This document shows, one piece after another, positions 26,734-33,526 of a stretch of 41,516 nt of DNA. The stretch's first letter is position 1. Each line of letters opens with the position of its first letter. A model generated the notes under the pieces. The model saw only the letters and a list, made by a program, of their open reading frames with translations, was not told the DNA's origin and did not search any database. A program made the position numbers and the translations under genes. This stretch comes from a virus. The stretch spans positions 1 through 41,516 of IMG/VR virus record IMGVR_UViG_3300008450_000104. One strand, 5' to 3'.

Positions 26734-27495
26734 TTACTTCTCGTACTTATAGACAAAATGCATGGACGGATCTGATAAATGTCCAGTTTTTCGGTATTCT
26801 TTCATTTGTTCGAGTACGTGGACTTTCATTTTGTTGATAACTTTCGTAATATGAACAGTTTTATGATTAGTCATTTCACGAATTAACAAATATAAAGCTT
26901 TTTTGTTAAAATTTTCTATGGAATTTGAACGCCGGAGAAGTTCTACGACAGCGTTAGCAATTTCTACATCCTTTTTCTTTCTAAAAATCTTGGTAAGATT
27001 GAAATCCCAATACTGCACCAATAAATTGATAAAATCTTTGGCATCACTGTGAGCTGTTTCTGTCTCTGGTGCAACCATTAGTACTTCTTCAAGAACAAAC
27101 GAGTCATCGCCAGCTGAATCAGTTAGGTATGCTGAACGCATGCCATCCCGATATGCGTTGTTGTTGTGTAAAATAAGATAGTTTTTTGCAACTACAGAAA
27201 AATACGAAAAGGCTTTACCTTTATCTTCCGTAAATTTGTGTAAATTCAACACTAAAAATGATACTACTTGATTTTTAATATCATCAAAACTCTCTTCAAT
27301 ATACGGGAACTTAAATCTATTAATGATATTTTCTGCTAGTTTGTTAAACGCAGGGTGAATACGTTTTTTAAAAATTAGTTCTCGTTCAAATTCATCTGTA
27401 CATTTATTATATTCAATAATTGCAGCTTCTGTATCCGAACTAAAGTAAATTTTTCCGGCTGGCTTTGGTTGTTCAATTTTTGCTGGTTCCGTCAT
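26734..27495 (-). CDS. Late-transcription sigma factor, T4 gp55-like
   Basis: I use the ATG at 27495 (MTEPAKIEQPKP), giving 253 aa; ATG 27507 and 27528 are upstream alternatives, but a GGGG stretch sits about 7 bases before 27495. The region-2-like core is FDDIKNQVVSFLVLNLHKF, then FSYFSVVAKNYLILHNNNAY (a motif I associate with T4-like sigma factors), followed by a variable acidic loop and a helical C-terminus rich in basic residues. T4 gp55 is 185 aa, so this one is longer. The expected role is to direct host RNA polymerase to late promoters. It overlaps the upstream membrane-protein gene by 23 bases and directly precedes the virion block, the likely target of its activity. Confidence 0.75.
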   Translation of the reverse strand: MTEPAKIEQPKPAGKIYFSSDTEAAIIEYNKCTDEFERELIFKKRIHPAFNKLAENIINRFKFPYIEESFDDIKNQVVSFLVLNLHKFTEDKGKAFSYFSVVAKNYLILHNNNAYRDGMRSAYLTDSAGDDSFVLEEVLMVAPETETAHSDAKDFINLLVQYWDFNLTKIFRKKKDVEIANAVVELLRRSNSIENFNKKALYLLIREMTNHKTVHITKVINKMKVHVLEQMKEYRKTGHLSDPSMHFVYKYEK

Positions 27496-27748
27496 CCGAT
27501 GCCCCATATAAAAGTGGACGCAAATCATTGACGGTATCTGTTATTTGTTGGAACACGGTGCCCACATCGTCATCAGATTCAAACATTTGCTTTTCGTCAA
27601 TCATTCGCATAGTATGTAATGTAATATTCAATCTAGAATAAAAATCTTCTATTGTCTGTTCATAAAATTCATTTTTACGAAACAGATTGGTTGTAACAAA
27701 TACAAAAATTATGTTTAGTATTATTGAGATTATCAGTATAGTAATCAT
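27473..27748 (-). CDS. Small single-pass membrane protein, 91 aa
   Basis: Residues 2-19 form a hydrophobic helix (ITILIISIILNIIFVFVT), followed by a cytoplasm-type polar domain with RMIDEKQMFESDDDVGTVF and QQITDTVNDLRPLLYG. I associate this DEKQMFESDDxVG segment with short proteins of T4-like environmental phages encoded beside the late sigma factor. The stop overlaps the sigma gene start, and its own start overlaps the lytic protein stop by 4 bases. Function unknown. Confidence 0.75.
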   Translation of the reverse strand: MITILIISIILNIIFVFVTTNLFRKNEFYEQTIEDFYSRLNITLHTMRMIDEKQMFESDDDVGTVFQQITDTVNDLRPLLYGASDDGTSKN

Positions 27749-28278
27749 ATAGTTTTACTGTTTAGTGATGGTAAATAAAAACTACTAAAATACGACATAT
27801 ACTTGGTTATAGTAGTTCCATTTGCATCAGAAGTAACTCGACCGTTAAAAAATTGTTGAATGCCGCCGGCGCCAGCAAAGTGTGCTCCAGCTAGAATTCC
27901 CGCTCGAGTAATTTTAATTCCACGAACAGTCTTTCCTTCGTATTTTTCAATATAACGAGAAAGTTTGTTTTCATGTAACTTCATAAGACGAACCATTGCT
28001 GTATCTTGTAATGTCGGATTATTTAAAAACTCTCGCTGAGAGGTTCTGATACCAACGGCTCGAATTGCCGGCATACTAAATTGATACTTACCCATCATTC
28101 CGAATCGATTCACAATACGATGGTTGCCACCGCTTTCAATAGTGGCGACCCGTTCAAGAAACTGTTCCACTGGCGTTGGTTCCGACAATGGTAATGATTT
28201 TATTGAAATTTTTGTAGAATTTTCTGTAAGATATATAGAACTAAGCAGTGCTATAATTAGTATAATAAATTTTTCCAT
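27745..28278 (-). CDS. Lytic-transglycosylase/lysozyme-like protein with N-terminal membrane or signal segment
   Basis: 177 aa. An N-terminal hydrophobic helix (FIILIIALLSSIYL, residues 4-17) is followed by RVATIESGGNHRIVNRFG (putative catalytic E48) and MMGKYQFSMPAIRAVG, the pattern of SLT/goose-lysozyme-like muramidase domains, and later AGILAGAHFAGAGGIQQFFN. Such proteins cleave peptidoglycan glycan strands. The hydrophobic N-terminus could be a signal-anchor or release sequence, which fits an export-dependent endolysin, but a structural lytic protein for entry is an alternative. GAGG about 8 bases upstream supports the start. It is followed by the membrane protein and the late sigma gene. 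Confidence 0.75.
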   Translation of the reverse strand: MEKFIILIIALLSSIYLTENSTKISIKSLPLSEPTPVEQFLERVATIESGGNHRIVNRFGMMGKYQFSMPAIRAVGIRTSQREFLNNPTLQDTAMVRLMKLHENKLSRYIEKYEGKTVRGIKITRAGILAGAHFAGAGGIQQFFNGRVTSDANGTTITKYMSYFSSFYLPSLNSKTI

Positions 28279-28288
28279 ACTTATATCC

Positions 28289-29323
28289 TCATAGAAGATG
28301 TGGGCGGGCTTCGTTAATCCCAGCGTTTGTTACACGCACATAATCAGGATAAAACTCTGCTATGTTATTAGCTCCCGCATAAGAAAGTGCTGAGCGCAAT
28401 CCGTCTAGTAGACCTTCAACGATAAACTTCACTCCACCCTTAAAAGGTACAACCGTAGACTCTCCCTCAACGTTCCTAATTGATTGCCCATGCACACTCT
28501 TTGTTTCAAGTGATGCAGCACCACGATACCGCTTATATAATCCATTCGACTTCTCAATAATTGCTCCAGGTGCTTCTTTTGTTCCTGCGATAAGTGAACC
28601 TAAAATAACAGAATCAGCTCCAACAGCCAAAGCTTTTGCAATATCACCACTATTACGAATACCGCCGCACGCAATAATGGGTACATTTGCCTCTGTAGCA
28701 CAGTGCTGTAGTGATGTTACGTTTGGTACGCCGAACCCCGTCTTTACTCTAGTCGTACACAAAGAGCCACCACCAATTCCTACTCGAATTGCATCTGCAC
28801 CCCAAGACTGTAATGCGTGGGCTGCTTCTCCAGTAGCTACATTTCCAGCAATAACATCTACTTTAGACGGTAACGTTTTTTTCAAATTTTCAATAGCGTC
28901 CTTTACAAATTTGTGATATCCGTGTGCTACATCAATCAATATAATATTGACCCCAGCATCTACAAGTGCCTGAGCACGTTCCAGATAATCACCGTTTGCC
29001 CCCACCGCTGCCATAACAGGAATAGGACAATTCCACTCCTTATGCAAATCTTCGTCATTTATTGCAGAAATAACATGCAAGACTTCTACGATTTGTTCCG
29101 AAACCGTATTAAATCTGTGGATACATCCAACTCCACCCAATCGTGCCATTGCTACTGCCATATCGCTTTCACAGACAGTATCCATTGGTGATGCAATAAG
29201 AGGGACCATTAACTTATAATTAGTGGTCAATCGTGTTGATAAATCAATTTTCTGTCTAGATTCAATCTCCGAATACCTCGGAATTAATTGAATATCATCA
29301 TAAGTTAGCGATTCATTAGCCAT
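28289..29323 (-). CDS. IMP dehydrogenase/GMP reductase family enzyme
   Basis: 344 aa TIM-barrel. The catalytic-loop motif is GIGGGSLCTTRVKTGFG with Cys189; other family motifs are ASPMDTVCES, IPIIACGGIRNSGDIAKAL-type substrate phosphate loop, and YKRYRGAASLETK. The CBS domain pair of typical IMP dehydrogenases is absent, and the length and flap (EGESTVVPFKGGV) are closer to GMP reductase (GuaC, ~347 aa). IMPDH makes XMP from IMP for GMP synthesis; GMPR converts GMP to IMP. Either would alter the purine pool during infection. I favour GMP reductase-like but cannot exclude a CBS-less IMPDH. It is the third gene of a unit led by the promoter at 30876-30904. AGAGG before the ATG supports the start. 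Confidence 0.85.
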   Translation of the reverse strand: MANESLTYDDIQLIPRYSEIESRQKIDLSTRLTTNYKLMVPLIASPMDTVCESDMAVAMARLGGVGCIHRFNTVSEQIVEVLHVISAINDEDLHKEWNCPIPVMAAVGANGDYLERAQALVDAGVNIILIDVAHGYHKFVKDAIENLKKTLPSKVDVIAGNVATGEAAHALQSWGADAIRVGIGGGSLCTTRVKTGFGVPNVTSLQHCATEANVPIIACGGIRNSGDIAKALAVGADSVILGSLIAGTKEAPGAIIEKSNGLYKRYRGAASLETKSVHGQSIRNVEGESTVVPFKGGVKFIVEGLLDGLRSALSYAGANNIAEFYPDYVRVTNAGINEARPHLL

Positions 29324-29325
29324 AA

Positions 29326-29952
29326 TTACCTCTGTATTGTTCCATAATAGTCGTTCTGTTTGCGTTGTCTTTCAATATCTTTCACATGATACAAAGACCA
29401 CTCTTCTTCCGGTGGTAAATTTGCTATAGTTTTACATCCGACAATTCGTTCGTGGACTTTTCCTTCCCATTTGATATCTTTAGAATTTCTATATAGTCGA
29501 GTTTGATAATCTGGGAACATTACCCATCCTAATTCATTTACTTGCCATCCCCAACGACGAATATCTTCTTCAGTCAATCCACTGACGACATTAACACGCG
29601 GAATTAAAAATAAATCTACGTTAGTATTATTATACACAATATCATGCATGTATGTCAAGAGGTTTGAATGAAATTTTTCATCAGCGTCTACTTGAAAAAT
29701 ATAATCACCTCGACACAAAGAGTTTAGATAATTTTTGTGCTCAGAAAAATCGTTGTCTAACGAGTGACTATATAACCGAATTCTGTCGGCGTCAAAATGT
29801 GTGTATAAAATTTGTGATGTGAACTCATCTGTGGAGTTGTCATCAACGACGACAATCTCATCTCCCGTATTTTCGCAGTGGGGGATGAGTTGATCGAGAA
29901 GGTCTTGGATATATAGTCCTTCGTTGTGTGTTGTTATCGCAAATGAAATCAT
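29326..29952 (-). CDS. Family 2-type glycosyltransferase (GT-A fold)
   Basis: 208 aa. The N-terminal nucleotide-binding region reads ISFAITTHNEGLYIQDLLDQ, with the aspartates of VVVDDNSTDE (D37, D38), and the metal-binding DxD is in FQVDADEKF (D89, D91). The tail is shorter than in full-length bacterial GT2 enzymes. The substrate is unknown; phage GT2 enzymes modify DNA bases, virion proteins or host surface glycans. It starts with a 4-base overlap (ATGA) at the end of the UvdE gene and is 2 bases before the IMPDH/GMPR gene, so the three form one tightly coupled unit. Confidence 0.85.
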   Translation of the reverse strand: MISFAITTHNEGLYIQDLLDQLIPHCENTGDEIVVVDDNSTDEFTSQILYTHFDADRIRLYSHSLDNDFSEHKNYLNSLCRGDYIFQVDADEKFHSNLLTYMHDIVYNNTNVDLFLIPRVNVVSGLTEEDIRRWGWQVNELGWVMFPDYQTRLYRNSKDIKWEGKVHERIVGCKTIANLPPEEEWSLYHVKDIERQRKQNDYYGTIQR

Positions 29953-30848
29953 ACCAACTCTCTGTATTTAAATAATGCCAGTTCTTTTGCTTTCGCTTCA
30001 AGGTCAACATCAATTGTCAGTCCAAAATCATCAATCACAGTAAACACATAATCGGCATGAGCACGTGGATTACCTTTGACGTTTTCGTTGATATTTTTAC
30101 TTTCACTATAATGAAACAATGGAGTGATACCTTCTGGCCAAGTTCCAGCGGAAAGTTCTGCAGCGTCTTGTGTGGTTAATCCATCTGAATGAAACTGGTG
30201 ATGAAAATAGTCGAAGGTAAGTGGAATACCAAGCTCTGTATGTAGATATGTAAACAGTTGAATAATAGAGAATGCCGATTCCTTGTCATCGTTTTCGACG
30301 ACCATACGTGCTTGAAGATTCGGTGACAAACGACGATAGTTGTCAATCCAACGTTGTGCGGTTTCTTCGGAAAAGTTCATACCAACGTGGATATTGATGG
30401 CGTTGTACGGACTGGCTTCCAGACCCATATAGTCAAATACGGTAGAATGAAGTTCCAAATCCTTTATAGAATTCAATACAACCGACTCTTTCTCCGAACC
30501 CAACTTTACAAAGTGATCGGGGTGTGCGGTGATACGTTGACCAGTTGCCTTGGCAAAATCACCACATTCCTTCAACTTACTGACAATCGCAAAATAGTCG
30601 GGGAGGTGCGTTTCTTTGTATTCTGTACCCCACGGGAAAATACCCGACCCCATACGGAACACCTTGACACCATTATCGGCGTTCCACTTTAGAATAGTCA
30701 GTAGGTCATTAGCGTTAGCAAGTGCGAGTTCAGATGCGTACTTCAACCCCTTAGCTTCAAAGGTTGCTTTACGCATAGCGCGACCTGTAGTAATTTTTTT
30801 CTTTTGTAGTGTAGTATTGATACAACAATAACCAACGTTATGTGGCAT
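29949..30848 (-). CDS. UV damage endonuclease (UvdE/UvsE family)
   Basis: 299 aa. Family hallmarks are the N-terminal NVGYCCINTTLQ, the strand-end FRMGSGIFPWG, the metal-site stretches RITAHPDHFVKLGS, INIHVGMNF, MVVENDDKES and LTFDYFHHQFH, all in a TIM-barrel order. UvdE nicks DNA 5' of cyclobutane pyrimidine dimers and 6-4 photoproducts, starting excision repair without photolyase. T4 instead uses the glycosylase DenV. It is the first gene behind a strong sigma70-type promoter (30876-30904), so it is probably expressed early. The start at 30848 is preceded by GGGG 6 bases upstream. Confidence 0.93.
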   Translation of the reverse strand: MPHNVGYCCINTTLQKKKITTGRAMRKATFEAKGLKYASELALANANDLLTILKWNADNGVKVFRMGSGIFPWGTEYKETHLPDYFAIVSKLKECGDFAKATGQRITAHPDHFVKLGSEKESVVLNSIKDLELHSTVFDYMGLEASPYNAINIHVGMNFSEETAQRWIDNYRRLSPNLQARMVVENDDKESAFSIIQLFTYLHTELGIPLTFDYFHHQFHSDGLTTQDAAELSAGTWPEGITPLFHYSESKNINENVKGNPRAHADYVFTVIDDFGLTIDVDLEAKAKELALFKYRELV

Positions 30849-30855
30849 GAAAACC

Positions 30856-30892
30856 CCGCTTAAAAGTATAAGTTAAATATACTCGTAAGCGG
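30856..30892 (-). promoter_or_regulatory. Inverted repeat overlapping the uvdE promoter
   Basis: Outer arms CCGCTTA (30856-30862) and TAAGCGG (30886-30892) enclose inner arms AGTATA (30865-30870) and TATACT (30878-30883). The promoter -10 box (30876-30881) lies in this palindrome. It may be an operator for a regulator, or a leader hairpin in any transcript reading through from the upstream gene. Confidence 0.45.
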
Positions 30893-30904
30893 AGTGTTTG
30901 TCAA
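30876..30904 (-). promoter_or_regulatory. Sigma70-type promoter for the uvdE unit
   Basis: Minus strand TTGACA (30904-30899), a 17-base spacer, then TATATT (30881-30876). The start codon of the UvdE gene is about 28 bases downstream of the -10 box. It lies in the 61-base gap behind the membrane/coiled-coil gene. Confidence 0.75.
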
Positions 30905-30909
30905 GACTT

Positions 30910-32025
30910 TTATCTATTTGGAGCTATACGTTGATTATAATAATTAACTGCTATAGGGTCATTTTCCCATTCATGTTTTTTACTCCAATCGAAATCTCCA
31001 CGCAAATAGTACTGTGGATCGTTTCTGTTTACCGCACCGTGAAGTTTAGGTTCTTCTACTATTACTTGTTCGGATTCCGGTTCTATGGGTTCTTCTTTAA
31101 TAAATACTTTATAAGGTTCGTCGTCTTTTAATAATTGTTTAAGTGCTTCGGTTGGTTCCGGTGGATTTTCTATTAACTCTTGTATTTTATCAAATGCCTC
31201 GTCACTTACAATAATATTTTTATTTTCTATATTATTAATCAATGTTTTTTCTTCTGTTTTGTTTTTTAATAGAAAATTTACCGCGATAACCAACGCTACG
31301 GCAAGTGGGTCAAACACCAATACAATAACAAGTGTAAACCACTTTACTACAACATCGAGTGGAACGCCAAACATCTTTGCAATATATACGAACGTACCAA
31401 TGTCACCGTTTGTTTCAATTTCTACTTGCTTTCCAATGGTGATACCACGGAGACTGTCTCGTTGTTCCGACAGTTTTGATATTTCGTTTTGTAATGTCGT
31501 TACGTTTCTATCTGCAGCAGTTAATGCTGATTGAGCAGAACGAATAGTCGTATTATTACCCGTTGTGGAACGAGATACTAATTGGTCAAGTCGAGTTTCC
31601 TGTTGTGCTCGTAAAGAAATTAATTGATTTAATCTATCTTCTTTACGTTTAATATCTTGTTCAATACTTCCAATACGACCATCGGTAGCTTGGATATCCG
31701 CACTTAATTGTAATGGTGTAGCAGCAACTTTTGCATACGCTGACGACAAGTATCCATAGATACCTGCTGACGTAATAATCATTAAAACCAGTGCGGCAAT
31801 TGATAAATAACTTTTTAATGCTCTCGGTATCTCCTTCCAATATTGATACAAGAATGAAATACTTACGACTTTACCCAGTTCCAATGCCGATGCCATAATA
31901 GCCGCACTTAATGCAGCTCCAGCAAAGAGTTTAGCAATACCCGTCACCGAAAACACTGCGGCACAGAGTGCGACAAATGTTGCGGTCAACGAGGTAATAG
32001 CTATTAAAGAATTTCGTGTGTTCAT
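30910..32025 (-). CDS. Multi-pass membrane protein with central coiled coil, 371 aa
   Basis: Hydrophobic segments near residues 8-30, 33-50 and 70-95, a long charged coiled coil at about 105-200 (IGSIEQDIKRKEDRLNQLIS ... LQNEISKLSEQRDSLRG), then a membrane segment at about 230-255 (WFTLVIVLVFDPLAVALVIA) and an acidic, Pro-containing cytoplasmic tail. The topology resembles membrane proteins of T4-like environmental phages with unknown roles. It starts 11 bases after the terminator of the Hsp20 unit and has no clear ribosome binding site. Possible functions such as superinfection exclusion or membrane remodelling are guesses. Confidence 0.75.
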   Translation of the reverse strand: MNTRNSLIAITSLTATFVALCAAVFSVTGIAKLFAGAALSAAIMASALELGKVVSISFLYQYWKEIPRALKSYLSIAALVLMIITSAGIYGYLSSAYAKVAATPLQLSADIQATDGRIGSIEQDIKRKEDRLNQLISLRAQQETRLDQLVSRSTTGNNTTIRSAQSALTAADRNVTTLQNEISKLSEQRDSLRGITIGKQVEIETNGDIGTFVYIAKMFGVPLDVVVKWFTLVIVLVFDPLAVALVIAVNFLLKNKTEEKTLINNIENKNIIVSDEAFDKIQELIENPPEPTEALKQLLKDDEPYKVFIKEEPIEPESEQVIVEEPKLHGAVNRNDPQYYLRGDFDWSKKHEWENDPIAVNYYNQRIAPNR

Positions 32026-32035
32026 ATTAGTTGTA

Positions 32036-32075
32036 TTGAAAAACGCGACTGACGTTGAGAACCCATCAGTCGCGT
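32036..32075 (-). terminator. Intrinsic terminator of the hsp20/micro-ORF unit
   Basis: Arms CGCGACTGA (32044-32052) and TCAGTCGCG (32066-32074) pair perfectly over 9 bp, with one more A-T pair outside. On the minus strand the stem is followed by TTTTT (32043-32039). It lies immediately before the start of the 371-aa membrane-protein gene. Confidence 0.8.
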
Positions 32076-32105
32076 ATTATTCTCCAAAGTAGGGTTACTA
32101 TTTTG

Positions 32106-32143
32106 ACGTAACTGTTAGGATCACCTCCCTTAATAAGTTACGT
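32106..32143 (-). ncRNA. Hairpin displaying an 11-nt complement of the 16S rRNA 3' tail in its loop
   Basis: Perfect 8-bp arms ACGTAACT (32106-32113) and AGTTACGT (32136-32143) enclose a 22-base loop. On the minus-strand RNA the loop contains GGAGGUGAUCC, the exact complement of GGAUCACCUCC at the 16S rRNA 3' end, far longer than an ordinary Shine-Dalgarno. No ATG follows at a usable distance; a GTG inside the motif would open only an 8-codon frame. The motif starts at the stop codon of the Cys-rich micro-ORF and lies before the intrinsic terminator, that is, in a 3' untranslated position. Regulatory function is inferred. Confidence 0.55.
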
Positions 32144-32195
32144 TGTTGATGGTGGAAATACAGCATTTGCAACTACAATTACCACATCCACACAT
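32130..32195 (-). CDS. Cys-rich micropeptide, 21 aa
   Basis: The ATG at 32195 is preceded by GGAGG with a 5-base spacer, one of the best ribosome binding sites in the window, which argues that this very short frame is translated. The peptide begins MCGCGNCSCKCC: six cysteines in the first 12 residues, then a polar tail ending in Tyr. The spacing (C-x-C, C-x2-C, C-x-C, C-C) looks like a metal-binding knuckle or miniature metallothionein. It lies 28 bases behind the Hsp20 gene and before the terminator, so the two are co-transcribed. Its last codons overlap the 5' arm of the hairpin at 32106-32143. Function unknown; metal or redox binding is inference. Confidence 0.65.
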   Translation of the reverse strand: MCGCGNCSCKCCISTINNVTY

Positions 32196-32223
32196 ACTAA
32201 CCTCCATTTAATTTAAGGTTTGA

Positions 32224-32727
32224 TTACTTAATAGAAACCTTTTTAACTTTACTTTCTGGTTCGACCGGCTTTTTCCGCGGAATTACTAGTGTAAGCAGAC
32301 CGTCCCTAAAAGATGCATCGATACTATCGGTGTCCAACTGATCGTCGAGCCTAAATGAACGACTAAACGAACTACGTTTAAGTTCTCGTAAAAGATAAAC
32401 ACATTTATCGGTTTGCTCGTTCAGCTGGGACGCCTTTCCAACAATATGTAAAACATCCTTTTCTACTTCGACAGAAACATCGTCTTTATTGTATCCAGCA
32501 ATTTCTGCTTCAATTTCAATTCTATCGTCAAATGATACTACGTTAACTTTTGGAAATGCTGCTTTACTAAATGGGTCAATTCCAAATGTTTTATATACTT
32601 CTGGGAATTGTCCACGAAAAGCTTCATCAAAAAACCTATCGAATGTGTTCAACAAATTGTCTCGGTTGAATTCGATTTCCTTCTCAATAACACTTTTAGG
32701 TACACGTTGTACTGTCCATCTGGTCAT
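32224..32727 (-). CDS. Small heat-shock protein, Hsp20/alpha-crystallin family
   Basis: 167 aa. An N-terminal helical arm (residues 1-55) is followed by the alpha-crystallin domain (about 58-150): FDDRIEIEAEIAGYNKDDVS, VEVEKDVLHIVGKA, and the diagnostic ASFRDGLLTLVIPRK (A-x-x-x-x-G-L-L-T). The C-terminal tail ends KKVSIK, resembling the V/I-x-I anchor. sHsps hold unfolded proteins in an ATP-independent way. T4-like cyanophages commonly carry such a gene, so presence here is not unique; in phages the role (scaffold, capsid or photosystem protection) is not settled. AGGAGA 7 bases upstream supports the start. The unit continues with the Cys-rich micro-ORF and ends at 32036. Confidence 0.92.
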   Translation of the reverse strand: MTRWTVQRVPKSVIEKEIEFNRDNLLNTFDRFFDEAFRGQFPEVYKTFGIDPFSKAAFPKVNVVSFDDRIEIEAEIAGYNKDDVSVEVEKDVLHIVGKASQLNEQTDKCVYLLRELKRSSFSRSFRLDDQLDTDSIDASFRDGLLTLVIPRKKPVEPESKVKKVSIK

Positions 32728-32816
32728 AAGATTTCTCCTTATTATGTGTTACCATTTCCACTATCGGACAATGGTGCGTAAGACCCTTGCGGCGTCGTAC
32801 TAAAGATAAATATAAC

Positions 32817-32858
32817 AAAACGGACAAAAAGTAAACGTTATGTTACCTTTTGTCCGTT
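32817..32858 (-). terminator. Terminator-like hairpin behind the HD hydrolase gene
   Basis: Arms 32819-32834 and 32843-32858 pair over 16 bp on the minus-strand RNA (one G.U), with an 8-base loop. A T-rich run (TTTTGTTATATTTATC on the minus strand) follows or overlaps the stem end. It lies 6 bases after the stop at 32864. The rest of the gap to 32728 holds the leader of the hsp20 unit; a TATTTATC motif is at 32805-32812. Confidence 0.65.
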
Positions 32859-32863
32859 AGTTA

Positions 32864-33499
32864 CTAAAATCGAGTTTTGTCGTTTTCTACTCGACTTGAA
32901 ATATGATCAGCCCAATGAATGATATATGGGAGATTTGTTTTCATCGCATATGGTGCGAAGTTAATTAGGTAAGATTTGTTACCTTCGTCGTAGATACCAT
33001 CGGAGAGCTTGATAGCCAACCACTCGTTCTGTGTTACCTGTACACCGTACTTCTGTAGGAGGAAGAGTCCACGTTCTGGGGCCTTCATGTACTGAATATT
33101 CTCATTCTGACGGTAAAGTTCACCACGCTTCCGATGCCAATCACTATCTTGCTCAACGTAGTATGGGCCCTCTTCGGGATTTCCAAGTTTACCAAGGTCG
33201 TGATGAAGGGCGGCAAAGATAAGTTCTTGCTTGGTGAAATTGATATCACCTTCCATTCCCTTATATAGACCAGCAATCTTCAACGCGGTATCGGTAACAC
33301 GGAGAATGTGGTCGAGGTATCCGCCGGGAAAAGCATTGTGAAAATGAACCTTTCCAGATGCGGGCGCAATCAAAAGTTCATCTTGTAGTACATCATAGAG
33401 TGGCTTCAACTGTTCCCAACGGGGATCAGCTTGGAGATACTCCATAAATTTGTTATAATTTTCTTGAATTTTTTCTTCTGAATTTTCGATTGTAAACAT
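32864..33499 (-). CDS. HD-domain phosphohydrolase
   Basis: 211 aa. The metal-binding HD residues are H64 (GGYLDHILRV), H100-D101 (ALHHDLGKLG) and D198 (IHWADHISSR), the order of the HD superfamily. Relatives hydrolyse nucleotides (dNTPs, oligonucleotides, ppGpp-like molecules), but the substrate cannot be assigned. HD proteins of this size are common in T4-like environmental phages. The coding sequence is GC-richer (about 45%) than the structural block. AAAGG about 6 bases upstream supports the start. It ends a run of minus-strand genes closed by the hairpin at 32819-32858. Confidence 0.85.
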   Translation of the reverse strand: MFTIENSEEKIQENYNKFMEYLQADPRWEQLKPLYDVLQDELLIAPASGKVHFHNAFPGGYLDHILRVTDTALKIAGLYKGMEGDINFTKQELIFAALHHDLGKLGNPEEGPYYVEQDSDWHRKRGELYRQNENIQYMKAPERGLFLLQKYGVQVTQNEWLAIKLSDGIYDEGNKSYLINFAPYAMKTNLPYIIHWADHISSRVENDKTRF

Positions 33500-33526
33500 A
33501 GTAACCTTTTAATTTGTTGTGATGAT

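Noticed and set aside
32034-32064. Possible 14-codon minus frame starting in the terminator loop (MGSQRQSRFSIQLI)
   Set aside because: It begins inside the terminator hairpin with a poor SD position; no protein-like features.
32118-32128. Plus-strand GGATCACCTCC as a fragment of a 16S rRNA gene or an attachment site
   Set aside because: Only 11 bases match and no flanking rRNA sequence or integrase is present; the minus-strand reading as an SD-type element fits the transcription context better.
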